This document shows, one piece after another, positions 52,119 through 60,266 of a stretch of DNA of 64,000 nucleotides. The position numbers and the translations under genes are program-made. Each line of letters opens with the position of its first letter. Within the stretch, counting starts at the first letter, position 1. This DNA is from Mycobacterium sp. URHD0025. Lineage in GTDB: Bacteria; Actinomycetota; Actinomycetes; Mycobacteriales; Mycobacteriaceae. Under the pieces are notes generated by a model. The model did not search any database and was not told the DNA's origin. It saw only the letters and a list, made by a program, of their open reading frames with translations. The DNA is taken from NCBI RefSeq assembly GCF_000426065.1, contig NZ_AUEQ01000018.1, forward strand, positions 62,001 through 126,000, given 5' to 3'.

Positions 52119-52808
52119 ATGGCTGACATGGTGTCGGCCGTGTTGTTCGACTTCTCCGGGACACTGTTCCGCCTCGAGGAACAGGACAGCTGGTTCGCCG
52201 GGATGTCCGTCGACGAACGCGAGGTCGACGGACATGTCCAGACAGAGCTGATGCGCCGGCTCACCGCGCCGACCGGACGATCCGTGGCGATGACCGACGA
52301 GCAGTACCGGGCCTGGGCGAACCGCGACCTGGCGCCTCATCTGCACCGTGAGGCGTACCTGCACGTGCTGCGGGAATCCGGGCTACCCGACCACCACGCC
52401 GAATCGCTGTACAACCGGGTGATCGATCCGGCCAGTTGGACGGCCTACCCGGACACCGCGCGGGTGTTCAAAAGCCTGAACGCACAAGGAATCCGGACGG
52501 CCGTCGTCTCCAACATCGCGTTCGACGTGCGGCCGGCCTTCACCGCGATCGGTGCGGCCGAGCATGTCGACGAGTTCGTGCTGTCCTTCGAAGTCGGTGC
52601 GGTCAAACCCGACCCGGCGATCTTCACCACGGCCCTGACCCGGCTGGCTGTCGCGGCCGCCGACACACTGATGGTCGGCGACAGCGAGGAAGCCGACGGC
52701 GGCGCCCGCGTGGTGGGTTGCCAGTTCGCACTCGTCGACCCGCTGCCGACCGCCGAGCGGCCCGACGGACTGGTCGCGGCCCTGCGCGGTGTCGGTATCC
52801 GCACCTAG
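52119..52808 (+). CDS. HAD-superfamily hydrolase
   Basis: A 229-residue HAD protein. Motif I is LFDFSGTLF with the nucleophile Asp11; the second aspartate expected in phosphatases is Ser13. Motif II (VVSNIAFD), motif III (AVKPDPAIF) and motif IV (VGDSEEADGG) are present. The substitution is compatible with a dehalogenase- or phosphonatase-like reaction, or altered phosphatase chemistry. The ATG at 52119 is 22 bp after the sigma factor stop, so it may share the transcript. Confidence 0.85.
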   Translation: MADMVSAVLFDFSGTLFRLEEQDSWFAGMSVDEREVDGHVQTELMRRLTAPTGRSVAMTDEQYRAWANRDLAPHLHREAYLHVLRESGLPDHHAESLYNRVIDPASWTAYPDTARVFKSLNAQGIRTAVVSNIAFDVRPAFTAIGAAEHVDEFVLSFEVGAVKPDPAIFTTALTRLAVAAADTLMVGDSEEADGGARVVGCQFALVDPLPTAERPDGLVAALRGVGIRT

Positions 52809-52817
52809 GGTGGAGCC

Positions 52818-53267
52818 ATGGCTGACGACCGCATCAAGCCGCCGTGGTGGCTGAAGTACGTCAACAAGGTGATGATCGGGCTGAACAAGCTCGGCGTCGG
52901 CGGTGACAAGGGGCCGGTGGTGCTCACCGTTCGGGGCCGCAAGACCGGGAAACCGCGGACGACGCCGGTCACCCCGATGACCATCGACGGCCACCGCTAC
53001 ATCGTGGGCGGCCTGCCGAAGGGTGATTGGGCGGCCAACGCCCGGGCTGCCGGCGAGGCCACAGTGCACCAGGGCCGCAAAGAGCAGCGCGTACGCGTCG
53101 TGGAAATCCCCGCCGAGCAGGCCCGGCCGCTGTTACGTCAGTTCCCGGTCCTGGTTCCGACCGGCGTCGGCTTCATGCGCAACGCCGGCCTGGTGACCGG
53201 GCCCAACCCCGACGAGTTCGAAGCGCTGGCCGGGCGCTGCCCGGTGTTCCGGCTGGACCCGATCTGA
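52818..53267 (+). CDS. Deazaflavin (F420)-dependent nitroreductase-family protein
   Basis: A 149-residue split-barrel protein of the Ddn family. The core LTVRGRKTGKPRTTPVTPM is the phosphate-binding loop for F420, followed by YIVGGLPKGDWAANARAAGE and the ending ALAGRCPVFRLDPI. Members reduce quinones, nitroimidazoles or other compounds with F420H2, or bind fatty acids. It begins 9 bp after the HAD gene and is probably co-transcribed with it. Confidence 0.9.
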   Translation: MADDRIKPPWWLKYVNKVMIGLNKLGVGGDKGPVVLTVRGRKTGKPRTTPVTPMTIDGHRYIVGGLPKGDWAANARAAGEATVHQGRKEQRVRVVEIPAEQARPLLRQFPVLVPTGVGFMRNAGLVTGPNPDEFEALAGRCPVFRLDPI

Positions 53268-53274
53268 GCCACGC

Positions 53275-53553
53275 TCAGCTCAGGTGCGGGGCCTCCTTGA
53301 TCTTGGAGTCCTGCTTGCCCGTCGTCTGACAGAAGGTCTGCACCGCCAAGCGGGTTCCGGTGATCTCCAGCTGCGCGGCGTCGGTGCCCTTCTCGTCCTT
53401 GAGCATCTTGGCCACCGCGTCGTTCTGCGTCTTCTCGTCCTGCCCGATGAAGTCCTTGCACTTGGTGTCGCCACCGGTCACCTCGGGTGTGCACCCCACG
53501 AGCACCACGCCCGCAGCCAAACCCGACATCAACACACTCGCCAGCTTCTTCAT
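53275..53553 (-). CDS. Small lipoprotein, HdeA-like layout
   Basis: A 92-residue exported protein. The signal ends with LVGC (lipidated Cys21). The mature part has two further cysteines, Cys32 in KCKDFIGQDE and Cys75 in VQTFCQTTGK, with a helical stretch between (TQNDAVAKMLKDEKG). This spacing recalls HdeA/HdeB acid-stress chaperones, whose CxDF and terminal Cys form one disulfide. A strong AGGAG precedes the ATG at 53553. It converges on the nitroreductase-type gene with a 7-bp gap. Confidence 0.75.
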   Translation of the reverse strand: MKKLASVLMSGLAAGVVLVGCTPEVTGGDTKCKDFIGQDEKTQNDAVAKMLKDEKGTDAAQLEITGTRLAVQTFCQTTGKQDSKIKEAPHLS

Positions 53554-53662
53554 CGTGGCCTCTCTCCTCTGGTGGCACGCGGTACGCGCCATCGCGCCGG
53601 GTTTGGTACCCCGCAGCGGCACCTGTGAAACCTCTGGACACCTTCGCTCTACAGTCGAGCAC

Positions 53663-54580
53663 GTGAGTGCAGACAACCCGTTCGACCCGACAGCCTGGGA
53701 GCCGGTGCCCGGCTTCGACGATCTGACCGACATCACCTACCACCGTCATATCGCCGACGGCGCACGGAAGCCCACGGTGCGGATCGCGTTCGACCGGCCC
53801 GAGGTGCGTAACGCCTTCCGGCCGCACACCGTCGACGAGCTGTACCGCGTCCTGGACCACGCCCGGATGTCGCCCGACGTCGGCGTGGTGCTGCTGACCG
53901 GCAACGGCCCGTCGGCCAAGGACGGCGGCTGGGCCTTCTGCTCCGGTGGGGACCAACGCATCCGCGGCCGGTCCGGCTACCAGTACGCGGCAGGCGAAAC
54001 CGCTGAGACGGTCGACCCCGCACGGGCCGGACGGCTGCACATCCTCGAGGTGCAGCGGCTCATCCGGTTCATGCCGAAAGTGGTGATCTGCCTGGTCAAC
54101 GGGTGGGCGGCCGGCGGCGGGCACAGCCTGCACGTCACCTGCGACCTGACCCTGGCCAGCCGTCAGCACGCCCGGTTCAAGCAGACCGACGCCGATGTCG
54201 GCAGCTTCGACGGCGGGTTCGGCAGCGCCTACCTGGCCCGCCAGACCGGCCAGAAGTTCGCCCGCGAGATCTTCTTCCTGGGCCGCGCGTACGACGCCGA
54301 GACCATGTACCAGATGGGTGCGGTGAACGAGGTCGTCGACCACGCCGAGCTCGAATCCGTCGGCTTGCAGTGGGCTGCCGAGATCAACGGCAAGTCGCCG
54401 CAGGCGATCCGGATGCTGAAGTTCTCGTTCAACCTGATCGATGACGGTCTGGTGGGCCAGCAGGTGTTCGCCGGGGAGGCCACGCGCCTGGCCTACATGA
54501 CCGATGAGGCCGTCGAGGGCCGCGATGCGTTCCTGGAGAAGCGCGAACCGGACTGGAGTGGTTTCCCCCGCTACTTCTGA
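53663..54580 (+). CDS. menB: 1,4-Dihydroxy-2-naphthoyl-CoA synthase
   Basis: A crotonase-fold enzyme of 305 residues that closes the naphthoate ring from o-succinylbenzoyl-CoA in menaquinone synthesis. It has SGGDQRIRGRSGYQYA, VNGWAAGGGHSLHVTCDLTLAS and DADVGSFDGGFGSAYLARQTGQ in sections, and ends GFPRYF, all typical of MenB. The GTG at 53663 (SADNPFDPTAW) matches the family start; an upstream in-frame region is not needed. From memory it is Rv0548c. menE and menA are not in the window. Confidence 0.95.
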   Translation: MSADNPFDPTAWEPVPGFDDLTDITYHRHIADGARKPTVRIAFDRPEVRNAFRPHTVDELYRVLDHARMSPDVGVVLLTGNGPSAKDGGWAFCSGGDQRIRGRSGYQYAAGETAETVDPARAGRLHILEVQRLIRFMPKVVICLVNGWAAGGGHSLHVTCDLTLASRQHARFKQTDADVGSFDGGFGSAYLARQTGQKFAREIFFLGRAYDAETMYQMGAVNEVVDHAELESVGLQWAAEINGKSPQAIRMLKFSFNLIDDGLVGQQVFAGEATRLAYMTDEAVEGRDAFLEKREPDWSGFPRYF

Positions 54581-54612
54581 GTGCACGAATCACCCCGGGA
54601 GAGCGCGCTAGC

Positions 54613-55539
54613 GTGGAGAACGTGGAGTCTCGCAGCTGGGAGTTCGCCACCGCGCCGCCGCGCAGTGCGCCCGGCGTCTCGTCGATGGTCGGCTATCGGG
54701 CACTGGACGTTCCCGACGCTGTACACCGCGGGCTGCCATCGTCGTCGTTGACGTTCATCGTCAGCTTGGACGACGGGGTCGAGGCCTCCGACACCCGCGA
54801 AAGCCTCTCCGCGACCCGGCCCAACCCGCTGGTCCTCGGCGGCCTGCACGTCCGTGCCAGCCACGTCCGGCAGCGTCCGGGCCAGGCCGGCGTGCAGCTC
54901 GCTGTGCATCCGCTGGCGGCGCGCGCACTGTTCGGCGTACCCGCCGCGGAATTGAGTGTGTCCGACTTCGACGGCGCCGCGATGCTGGGCGGACGCGCCA
55001 TCGAGTTGCGCGACCAACTGGCCGAAACCGGCCGGTGGCACGAAGCGTTCGCGCTGGTCCGCCAGTACCTCGTGGACGCACACCGCCGCCGCGACGACGT
55101 AACGGTCCGCTCGGAGGTGGCCTACGCCTGGCATCTGCTGGATCGCAGCCGCGGCACGCTCGACATCGGCACCGTGGCGGACCGGGTCGGACTCAGCACC
55201 CGCCACCTGACGACGCTGTTTCACCGCGAAGTGGGTCGCTCACCCAAGACGGTGGCCATGCTGATGCGGTTCGAGCATGCGGCGAGCCAGATTTCAGACT
55301 CGGTGCGGCGGACCGGTCGTGTCGACCTCGCCTCGGTGGCCGCCCACACCGGCTACTCCGACCAGGCCCACCTGACCCGCGAGTTCGTCCGGTTCACCGG
55401 AGTGCCGCCGCGGCACTGGCTGGCCGAAGAGTTCCGAAACATTCAAGACGGCGGGCATTCGTTCGGATCACAGTGGGAGCATGACTTCATCGAATGTGTC
55501 CCCGAACCCGACCGTCTGGTTGACCCTGCAAGCCACTGA
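54613..55539 (+). CDS. AraC-family transcriptional regulator
   Basis: A 308-residue regulator with an N-terminal sensor part (about 1-160) of the DUF6597 type (SSMVGYRALDVPD, GGLHVRASHV) and a C-terminal AraC domain (about 180-280, VADRVGLSTRHLTTLFHREVGRSPK and AAHTGYSDQAHLTREFVRFTG). It is followed by a VOC-family gene whose start lies inside its last 59 bases, so the two are transcribed together. It starts at GTG 54613, 32 bp after menB. Confidence 0.9.
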   Translation: MENVESRSWEFATAPPRSAPGVSSMVGYRALDVPDAVHRGLPSSSLTFIVSLDDGVEASDTRESLSATRPNPLVLGGLHVRASHVRQRPGQAGVQLAVHPLAARALFGVPAAELSVSDFDGAAMLGGRAIELRDQLAETGRWHEAFALVRQYLVDAHRRRDDVTVRSEVAYAWHLLDRSRGTLDIGTVADRVGLSTRHLTTLFHREVGRSPKTVAMLMRFEHAASQISDSVRRTGRVDLASVAAHTGYSDQAHLTREFVRFTGVPPRHWLAEEFRNIQDGGHSFGSQWEHDFIECVPEPDRLVDPASH

Positions 55540-55885
55540 CGCCCCGAAGCTTATCGACTACTTCGTCGAGACGTTCGGCTTTGTCGTGTCAGCGCAATAC
55601 GGCGACGGCGACCGGGTCGACCACGCGGAACTGAAATGGCCGGAGGGATCCGGCGGCATCATGATGGGTAGCCACAAGCCCGGTAACGCGTGGTGCCGCG
55701 AACCCGGCACTGCAGGCGGCTATGTCGTCACGACCGATCCGGATGCCCTCTACGAGCGGGCACTCCAACACAACGCCGACGTGATCCGGCCGCTGGAGAA
55801 CACGGACTACGGTGCCCGCGAGTTCTCCGTTCGTGATCCCGAAGGCAACCTGTGGTCGTTCGGCGATTATGCGGGCGCGTCCTAG
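55481..55885 (+). CDS. VOC-superfamily (glyoxalase-like) protein
   Basis: A 134-residue protein with one pair of VOC beta-alpha-beta-beta-beta modules (WLTLQATDAPKLIDYFVETFGF then REFSVRDPEGNLWSFGDYAG). The C-terminal Glu/His pattern of metal-binding VOC enzymes is only partly visible, so catalytic activity is uncertain. It overlaps the 3' end of the AraC regulator by 59 bp; an alternative GTG at 55496 still overlaps. Such AraC-VOC pairs are common and point to a ligand- or stress-linked module. Confidence 0.87.
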   Translation: MTSSNVSPNPTVWLTLQATDAPKLIDYFVETFGFVVSAQYGDGDRVDHAELKWPEGSGGIMMGSHKPGNAWCREPGTAGGYVVTTDPDALYERALQHNADVIRPLENTDYGAREFSVRDPEGNLWSFGDYAGAS

Positions 55886-56100
55886 CGGGCCGACACCTTG
55901 TCGGGCGTCACCCGCAACACGATGGCGGACTCACCGGATGGCCGAAAAGCTCGTCGTCACAATCGAACTCGCAGTCGTCACCGCATTGGGCGCGGTATGC
56001 GTCGGCGAGCGCGGTCAGCCGCTCCCGCCGGGTGACGCGGGCCGTCGTGCCCTCGACGACGACGTCGAGGCCGGCGTCCGGACAGAAAGCAGGCCACCTA
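55882..56100 (-). pseudogene. Decayed pyridoxamine-phosphate-oxidase-like (flavin/F420) gene fragment
   Basis: On the minus strand one frame reads PDAGLDVVVEGTTARVT then ERLTALADAYRAQCGDD and LFGHP; a frame change then leads to ESAIVLRVTPDKVSAR and a stop. These are pieces of the C-terminal half of TIGR03618-like pyridoxamine-phosphate-oxidase-fold proteins (DVVVEGxAxxVTD, LADAY, VLRVTPxKV). The N-terminal half and the usual final FGKG segment are missing. It looks like a relic with a frameshift and losses at both ends. Confidence 0.55.
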
Positions 56101-56110
56101 AACTCGGCGC

Positions 56111-56980
56111 ATGAGCAAGAGCCCGCTGCGCCGGCTGTCCGAACAGCTGTTGCTGACCAGCATGCGCCCGCCACTGACCGAACGGCTGCAGGCCCGTGGT
56201 GACATCGACGTCGCAGGCAAGCGGATCCTGCTGACCGGTGCCTCCTCGGGCATCGGTGAGGCCGCGGCCGAGAAGTTCGCCGCGAAGGGCGCCACAGTCG
56301 TCGCCGTGGCTCGCCGTCAGGAACTCCTCGACGACCTGGTCGAGCGGATCTCGGCCAAGGGCGGCGACGCTCGCGCGCATGCGGTGGACCTGTCCGACCT
56401 GGACGCCATCGACGAGTTGGTGGCCCGCGTCGAAGCTGATCTCGGCGGCGTCGACATCCTGATCAACAACGCGGGCCGATCCATCCGGCGTCCACTGGCC
56501 GAATCCCTGGACCGCTGGCATGACGTCGAGCGCACGATGACGCTGAACTACTACTCCCCGCTACGGCTCATCCGCGGCCTGGCCCCGGGCATGCGTGACC
56601 GCCATGACGGGCACATCATCAACGTCGCCACCTGGGGCGTGATGAATGAATCCTCGCCGCTGTTCGCGGTGTACAACGCGTCCAAGGCCGCGTTGGCCGC
56701 AGTCAGCCGGGTCATCGAAACCGAATGGGCAGTCGACGGTGTGCATTCGACGACGCTGTACTACCCGCTGGTGAAGACCCCGATGATCGCCCCCACGCGG
56801 GCCTATGACGGGTTGCCCGGACTGTCGGCTGCCGAGGCCGCCGACTGGATGCTGACTGCGGCACGCACCCGGCCGGTGCAGATCGCGCCGCGGATGGCCG
56901 TGACCGCCAAGGCAATCAACACCGTCGCGCCAGGACTGGTCGATGCCATGATGAAACGGCAACGGGTCCAGCCGATCTGA
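56111..56980 (+). CDS. Short-chain dehydrogenase/reductase
   Basis: A 289-residue SDR with an amphipathic N-terminal extension (about 1-34) before ILLTGASSGIGEAAA. The catalytic tyrosine and lysine are in VYNASKAALA; the usual serine position lies in NVATWGV, where threonine may stand in for it. From memory it is the Rv0547c counterpart, next to menB in M. tuberculosis; here an AraC/VOC pair and a pseudogene intervene. It converges with the deacetylase gene with no spacer. Confidence 0.9.
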   Translation: MSKSPLRRLSEQLLLTSMRPPLTERLQARGDIDVAGKRILLTGASSGIGEAAAEKFAAKGATVVAVARRQELLDDLVERISAKGGDARAHAVDLSDLDAIDELVARVEADLGGVDILINNAGRSIRRPLAESLDRWHDVERTMTLNYYSPLRLIRGLAPGMRDRHDGHIINVATWGVMNESSPLFAVYNASKAALAAVSRVIETEWAVDGVHSTTLYYPLVKTPMIAPTRAYDGLPGLSAAEAADWMLTAARTRPVQIAPRMAVTAKAINTVAPGLVDAMMKRQRVQPI

Positions 56981-57823
56981 TCACGGCTTGGTGATGCCGC
57001 GGGGCTGGAGCCCGAGCGAGCGCACATGCTCGGCGATGGCGCCGAGGTTCGTGGTCCACACGTCGGTGTGGTCGCTGACGTAGCGCATCAGGTGGTCGAG
57101 TTCGGCTGCGCGCGAAGCCCTTCCGGACAGGAACGGGTGGTTGGTCAACACCCAGCAGGCCCCCGCGCGCCGCAGTGCGTCGAACTCGAGCTGCCACAGT
57201 TCCCGGGCCTTGCGCGGACTCTCGATCAGACCGGACCCGGCGATGTCGGGCAGATAGCAGTACTGCTCCCAGTCGTCGAGCGCCCACTGGATCGGGATCT
57301 CCACCAGTGAGGTGCCGCCGACCGCCAGCTCGTATGGGCAATCGGCGTCCATCAGGCTGGAGTCGTACAGGAAACCGCGCTCCGCGAGCAACGACGGTGT
57401 GTGCCAGGACAGATCCCACATCGGCGCGCGGTAACCGGCCGGCCGTACCCCGGCCACCTCGGCCAGCGCCGCCAGCCCACGGTCCAGCGCCTCGACCTCC
57501 TCGTCGAGAGTCAACGCTGTCGGCTGCTCGTGCAGATAGCCGTGATGGGCGATCTCGTGCCCGGCGGACACGATCGCACGGACCGCCTCAGGATAGCGGT
57601 GCGCGGTGTGGCCGGGGACGAAGAACGTCGACGGAATCTGGTGCCGCTCCAGCAGTTCCAGGATCCGGGGAATTCCCACCAGCGGTCCGTAGGCCTGGTG
57701 CGACATCACGCTCATCCGGGCAGCCGCACCCTGATTGCCCCACAGCACCGCCGACTCGGCATCCACATCGAAGGTGAATGCCGCAGCCGCGGTTTTGCCT
57801 TCCGGCCAAGAGAATTCAGTCAT
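56981..57823 (-). CDS. NodB-type polysaccharide deacetylase-family protein
   Basis: A 280-residue TIM-barrel-like hydrolase. It has AFTFDVDAES (catalytic base and first metal Asp), STFFVPGHTAHRYPEAVRAIVSAGHEIAHHGYLHE in sections with the metal His pair HHGYLH, and YRAPMWD. Without a signal peptide it probably acts in the cytoplasm on a small molecule, like the PuuE-type allantoinases and cyclic imidases of this fold. It overlaps the 3' end of the ureohydrolase gene by 8 bp as the last gene of the operon. Confidence 0.88.
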   Translation of the reverse strand: MTEFSWPEGKTAAAAFTFDVDAESAVLWGNQGAAARMSVMSHQAYGPLVGIPRILELLERHQIPSTFFVPGHTAHRYPEAVRAIVSAGHEIAHHGYLHEQPTALTLDEEVEALDRGLAALAEVAGVRPAGYRAPMWDLSWHTPSLLAERGFLYDSSLMDADCPYELAVGGTSLVEIPIQWALDDWEQYCYLPDIAGSGLIESPRKARELWQLEFDALRRAGACWVLTNHPFLSGRASRAAELDHLMRYVSDHTDVWTTNLGAIAEHVRSLGLQPRGITKP

Positions 57824-58805
57824 CGTCGGCCATCAGCGTAACCAGTTCATACGCCAGATTGGCCGCTGCCACGGCAGTCACGTCCCCGCTGTCATAGGCC
57901 GGAGCCACCTCGACCACGTCAGCGCCGACGATGGACAGCCCACGCATGGCCCGCAGCACCGCGACCAGCTCCCGGCTCGTCATCCCACCGATCTCCGGGG
58001 TACCGGTGCCCGGCGCGAAGGCCGGGTCGAGCACGTCGACGTCGATCGACACGTACACCGGATGCTCCCCCACCCGCTCGCGAATCCGCTCGATGACGCC
58101 GTCGACACCGATGCGGTCGATGTCGCGGCAGTGCACCACGGTGAACCCGAGAGACTCGTCGTCGAGCAGGTCGGCCCGGTCGTAGAGCGAGCCGCGGATC
58201 CCGACGTGCGCGGAGTGACCCTTGACGATCAGGCCTTGCTCGGAGGCGCGGCGGAACGGGGTGCCGTGCGTGCAGGGCGTACCGAAGTAGGTGTCCCACG
58301 TGTCCAGGTGGGCGTCGAAGTGCACCAACGCCACCGGTCCGTGTACCGCATGCATCGCCTGCAAGGCCGGCAGGGCGATGGTGTGGTCCCCGCCGAGAAG
58401 CACGACCCGCTTCTGCGGTGTCGTCAGCAGCGCGGCGATGCCCTCCCGGACCTGGTCCACCGCCTCAGCGATGTCGAACGGGTTGGCGGTGATGTCGCCG
58501 GCGTCGACCACCTGCGCGGCAGCGAACGGGCTCACGTCCAGCGCCGGGTGATACGGCTTGAGCAGACGCGAAGCCTGCCGGATCGCGGCGGGGCCGAACC
58601 GGGCACCGGGCCGGTAGGTGACGCCGCTGTCGAAGGGCACCCCGACGACGGCGATGTCGTAATCGGTTACCTCATGGCGTTGCGGTAGCCGCGCGAACGT
58701 GGCAATACCCGCATACCTCGGCACCGCCTGCGCATCGACCTGACCGATGTTTCCCGTCTCCGACCGCACATACGGCTGGCCTGACACCTGATCCCCTTCC
58801 GTCAT
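57816..58805 (-). CDS. Ureohydrolase (agmatinase/guanidinobutyrase-like)
   Basis: A 329-residue binuclear-manganese hydrolase that removes urea from a guanidino compound. Metal ligands are intact: GGDHT, HFDAHLDTW and SIDVDVLDP. FAPGTGTPEIGG and CTHGTPFRRASEQG fit the agmatinase/guanidinobutyrase branch. It is 4 bp after the second SDR and overlaps the deacetylase gene. Together with the APC permease it suggests uptake and breakdown of a guanidino or ureido compound. Substrate cannot be read further. Confidence 0.92.
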   Translation of the reverse strand: MTEGDQVSGQPYVRSETGNIGQVDAQAVPRYAGIATFARLPQRHEVTDYDIAVVGVPFDSGVTYRPGARFGPAAIRQASRLLKPYHPALDVSPFAAAQVVDAGDITANPFDIAEAVDQVREGIAALLTTPQKRVVLLGGDHTIALPALQAMHAVHGPVALVHFDAHLDTWDTYFGTPCTHGTPFRRASEQGLIVKGHSAHVGIRGSLYDRADLLDDESLGFTVVHCRDIDRIGVDGVIERIRERVGEHPVYVSIDVDVLDPAFAPGTGTPEIGGMTSRELVAVLRAMRGLSIVGADVVEVAPAYDSGDVTAVAAANLAYELVTLMADDD

Positions 58806-58809
58806 GAAC

Positions 58810-59571
58810 TCACGCTCTCGTTCGGGTGGCCCCGCCGTTGCAGGCGATCACCTGCCCGACCACCGCCGACATCTCGAAGTCGGCCAGGAACCGCACCGCG
58901 GCAGCGATCTCTTCGACAGAACCGATGCGGCCCATCGGAATCGACTCGGCGTACCGCCGGTGCATGTCCGCCAGTGCGATTCCGGCGGCATCAGCGTCGA
59001 CCTGCAGCTGCGGAGTATCGGTCACCCCCGGGGCCACCGCGTTGACGATGATTCCCTCGGGCGCCAACTCCCGTCCCAAGGTCTTGACCAACGCGATCAG
59101 CCCGGCCTTGGACGCCGCGTAGGCCGTGGCCTCGGGCCAGCCGGTGACACCCCATTCGCTGGAGATCACGACGATGCGGCCCGCGCCGAGCCTGCGCATG
59201 TGCGGCAGCACCGCCTGCACCAGATGAAAGGTGCCACCCAGGTTGGTGTCGACCACCCGCCACCAGTCCGCCTCGTCATGCTCGAGCAGCGGTGCCATGG
59301 TCATGTAAGCGTGGTTGGCCACCAGCACGTCGAGCCGGCCCGTCGCGGCCACGACCGTCTCGGCGATCTGCGCACAGGCACCCGGCTCACGGACATCACC
59401 GGGAACGGCCAGGCCGCCGATGTCGGCGGCCAACGCCTCCAGTGCGGCGCCGGCACGAATGTCGTTGACTGCGACTGTCGCTCCCTCGGCGGCCAGCCGC
59501 CGCGCATGCGCCGCGCCCATGCCTTGAGCGGCACCCGTGACCAATACGGTCCGGCCTTGCAACGAGCTCAT
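58810..59571 (-). CDS. Short-chain dehydrogenase/reductase
   Basis: A 253-residue classical SDR (VLVTGAAQGMGAAHARRL; VANHAY; catalytic Ser in ISSEWG, Tyr and Lys in AYAASKAG; the VAPGVTDTP loop). The ATG overlaps the stop of the preceding SDR (ATGA), giving translational coupling. The family oxidises or reduces small alcohols or ketones with NAD(P). In the operon context it likely handles the carbon skeleton freed by the ureohydrolase or deacetylase. Confidence 0.9.
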   Translation of the reverse strand: MSSLQGRTVLVTGAAQGMGAAHARRLAAEGATVAVNDIRAGAALEALAADIGGLAVPGDVREPGACAQIAETVVAATGRLDVLVANHAYMTMAPLLEHDEADWWRVVDTNLGGTFHLVQAVLPHMRRLGAGRIVVISSEWGVTGWPEATAYAASKAGLIALVKTLGRELAPEGIIVNAVAPGVTDTPQLQVDADAAGIALADMHRRYAESIPMGRIGSVEEIAAAVRFLADFEMSAVVGQVIACNGGATRTRA

Positions 59572-60266
59572 ATCACCGCTCCCGCGTTGACGTTGACGAC
59601 GTCGCCGGTACTGAAAGTGGCGTCGCACACCAGGTATTGCACACAGCGCGCCACCTCGACCGGAGTGACCAGCCGACCCAATGGCAGGGTGGCCAGATAA
59701 TCGGCTGCGCGCCAAGGGGAATCATCCGACAGCAGCGGGGTGTCCGTCGGGCCCGGCGCCACCGCGTTCACCCGCACGCCGCGATCGGCCACCTCGGCGG
59801 CCAGGCTGCGCACCAGCCCGAGGATCGCGCCTTTGGCGGCCGCGTAGTGGGCGTCGCCGTCGCCGCCGCCGACCGCGAGCTCACTTGCCACCGCCACCAC
59901 CGCTCCCGAGCCGCGAGCGAGCATGTCGGGCAGACAGGCCCGGGCGGCGTGGAACAGCCCACCCACGTGTACCCGCAGCATGCGCTGCCACGCCTCGGTA
60001 CTGATCTGACTCACCGGAGCCATCTCATAGTGGCCCGCCGAGGTCACCAGGGCGGTGATCGGTCCGAGTTCGGTGCGGATGGCGCCGACGGCCCCCGCCA
60101 CGGCGGCTCCGTCGGAAACATCTACGGCCACCGCATGATCCGCCTCGGTCGCACCCGACAGATCGAGCGTGCCGATGACGTAGCCGCGCTCACGTAATGC
60201 GGTGACCACGGCGGCACCGATTCCGCTGGCGCCGCCCGTGACGACTGCGACAGGTGATTCAGTCAT
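59568..60266 (-). CDS. Short-chain dehydrogenase/reductase
   Basis: A 232-residue SDR with VAVVTGGASGIGAAV, SAGHYEM, Ser in VASELA, Tyr and Lys in HYAAAKGAIL, and VAPGPTDTP. The ATG overlaps the permease stop (ATGA). The N-terminal part is shorter than average between the cofactor motif and NAG equivalent. It is the second gene of the operon; with its downstream paralogue it could act in sequence or as a heteromer. Confidence 0.9.
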   Translation of the reverse strand: MTESPVAVVTGGASGIGAAVVTALRERGYVIGTLDLSGATEADHAVAVDVSDGAAVAGAVGAIRTELGPITALVTSAGHYEMAPVSQISTEAWQRMLRVHVGGLFHAARACLPDMLARGSGAVVAVASELAVGGGDGDAHYAAAKGAILGLVRSLAAEVADRGVRVNAVAPGPTDTPLLSDDSPWRAADYLATLPLGRLVTPVEVARCVQYLVCDATFSTGDVVNVNAGAVI

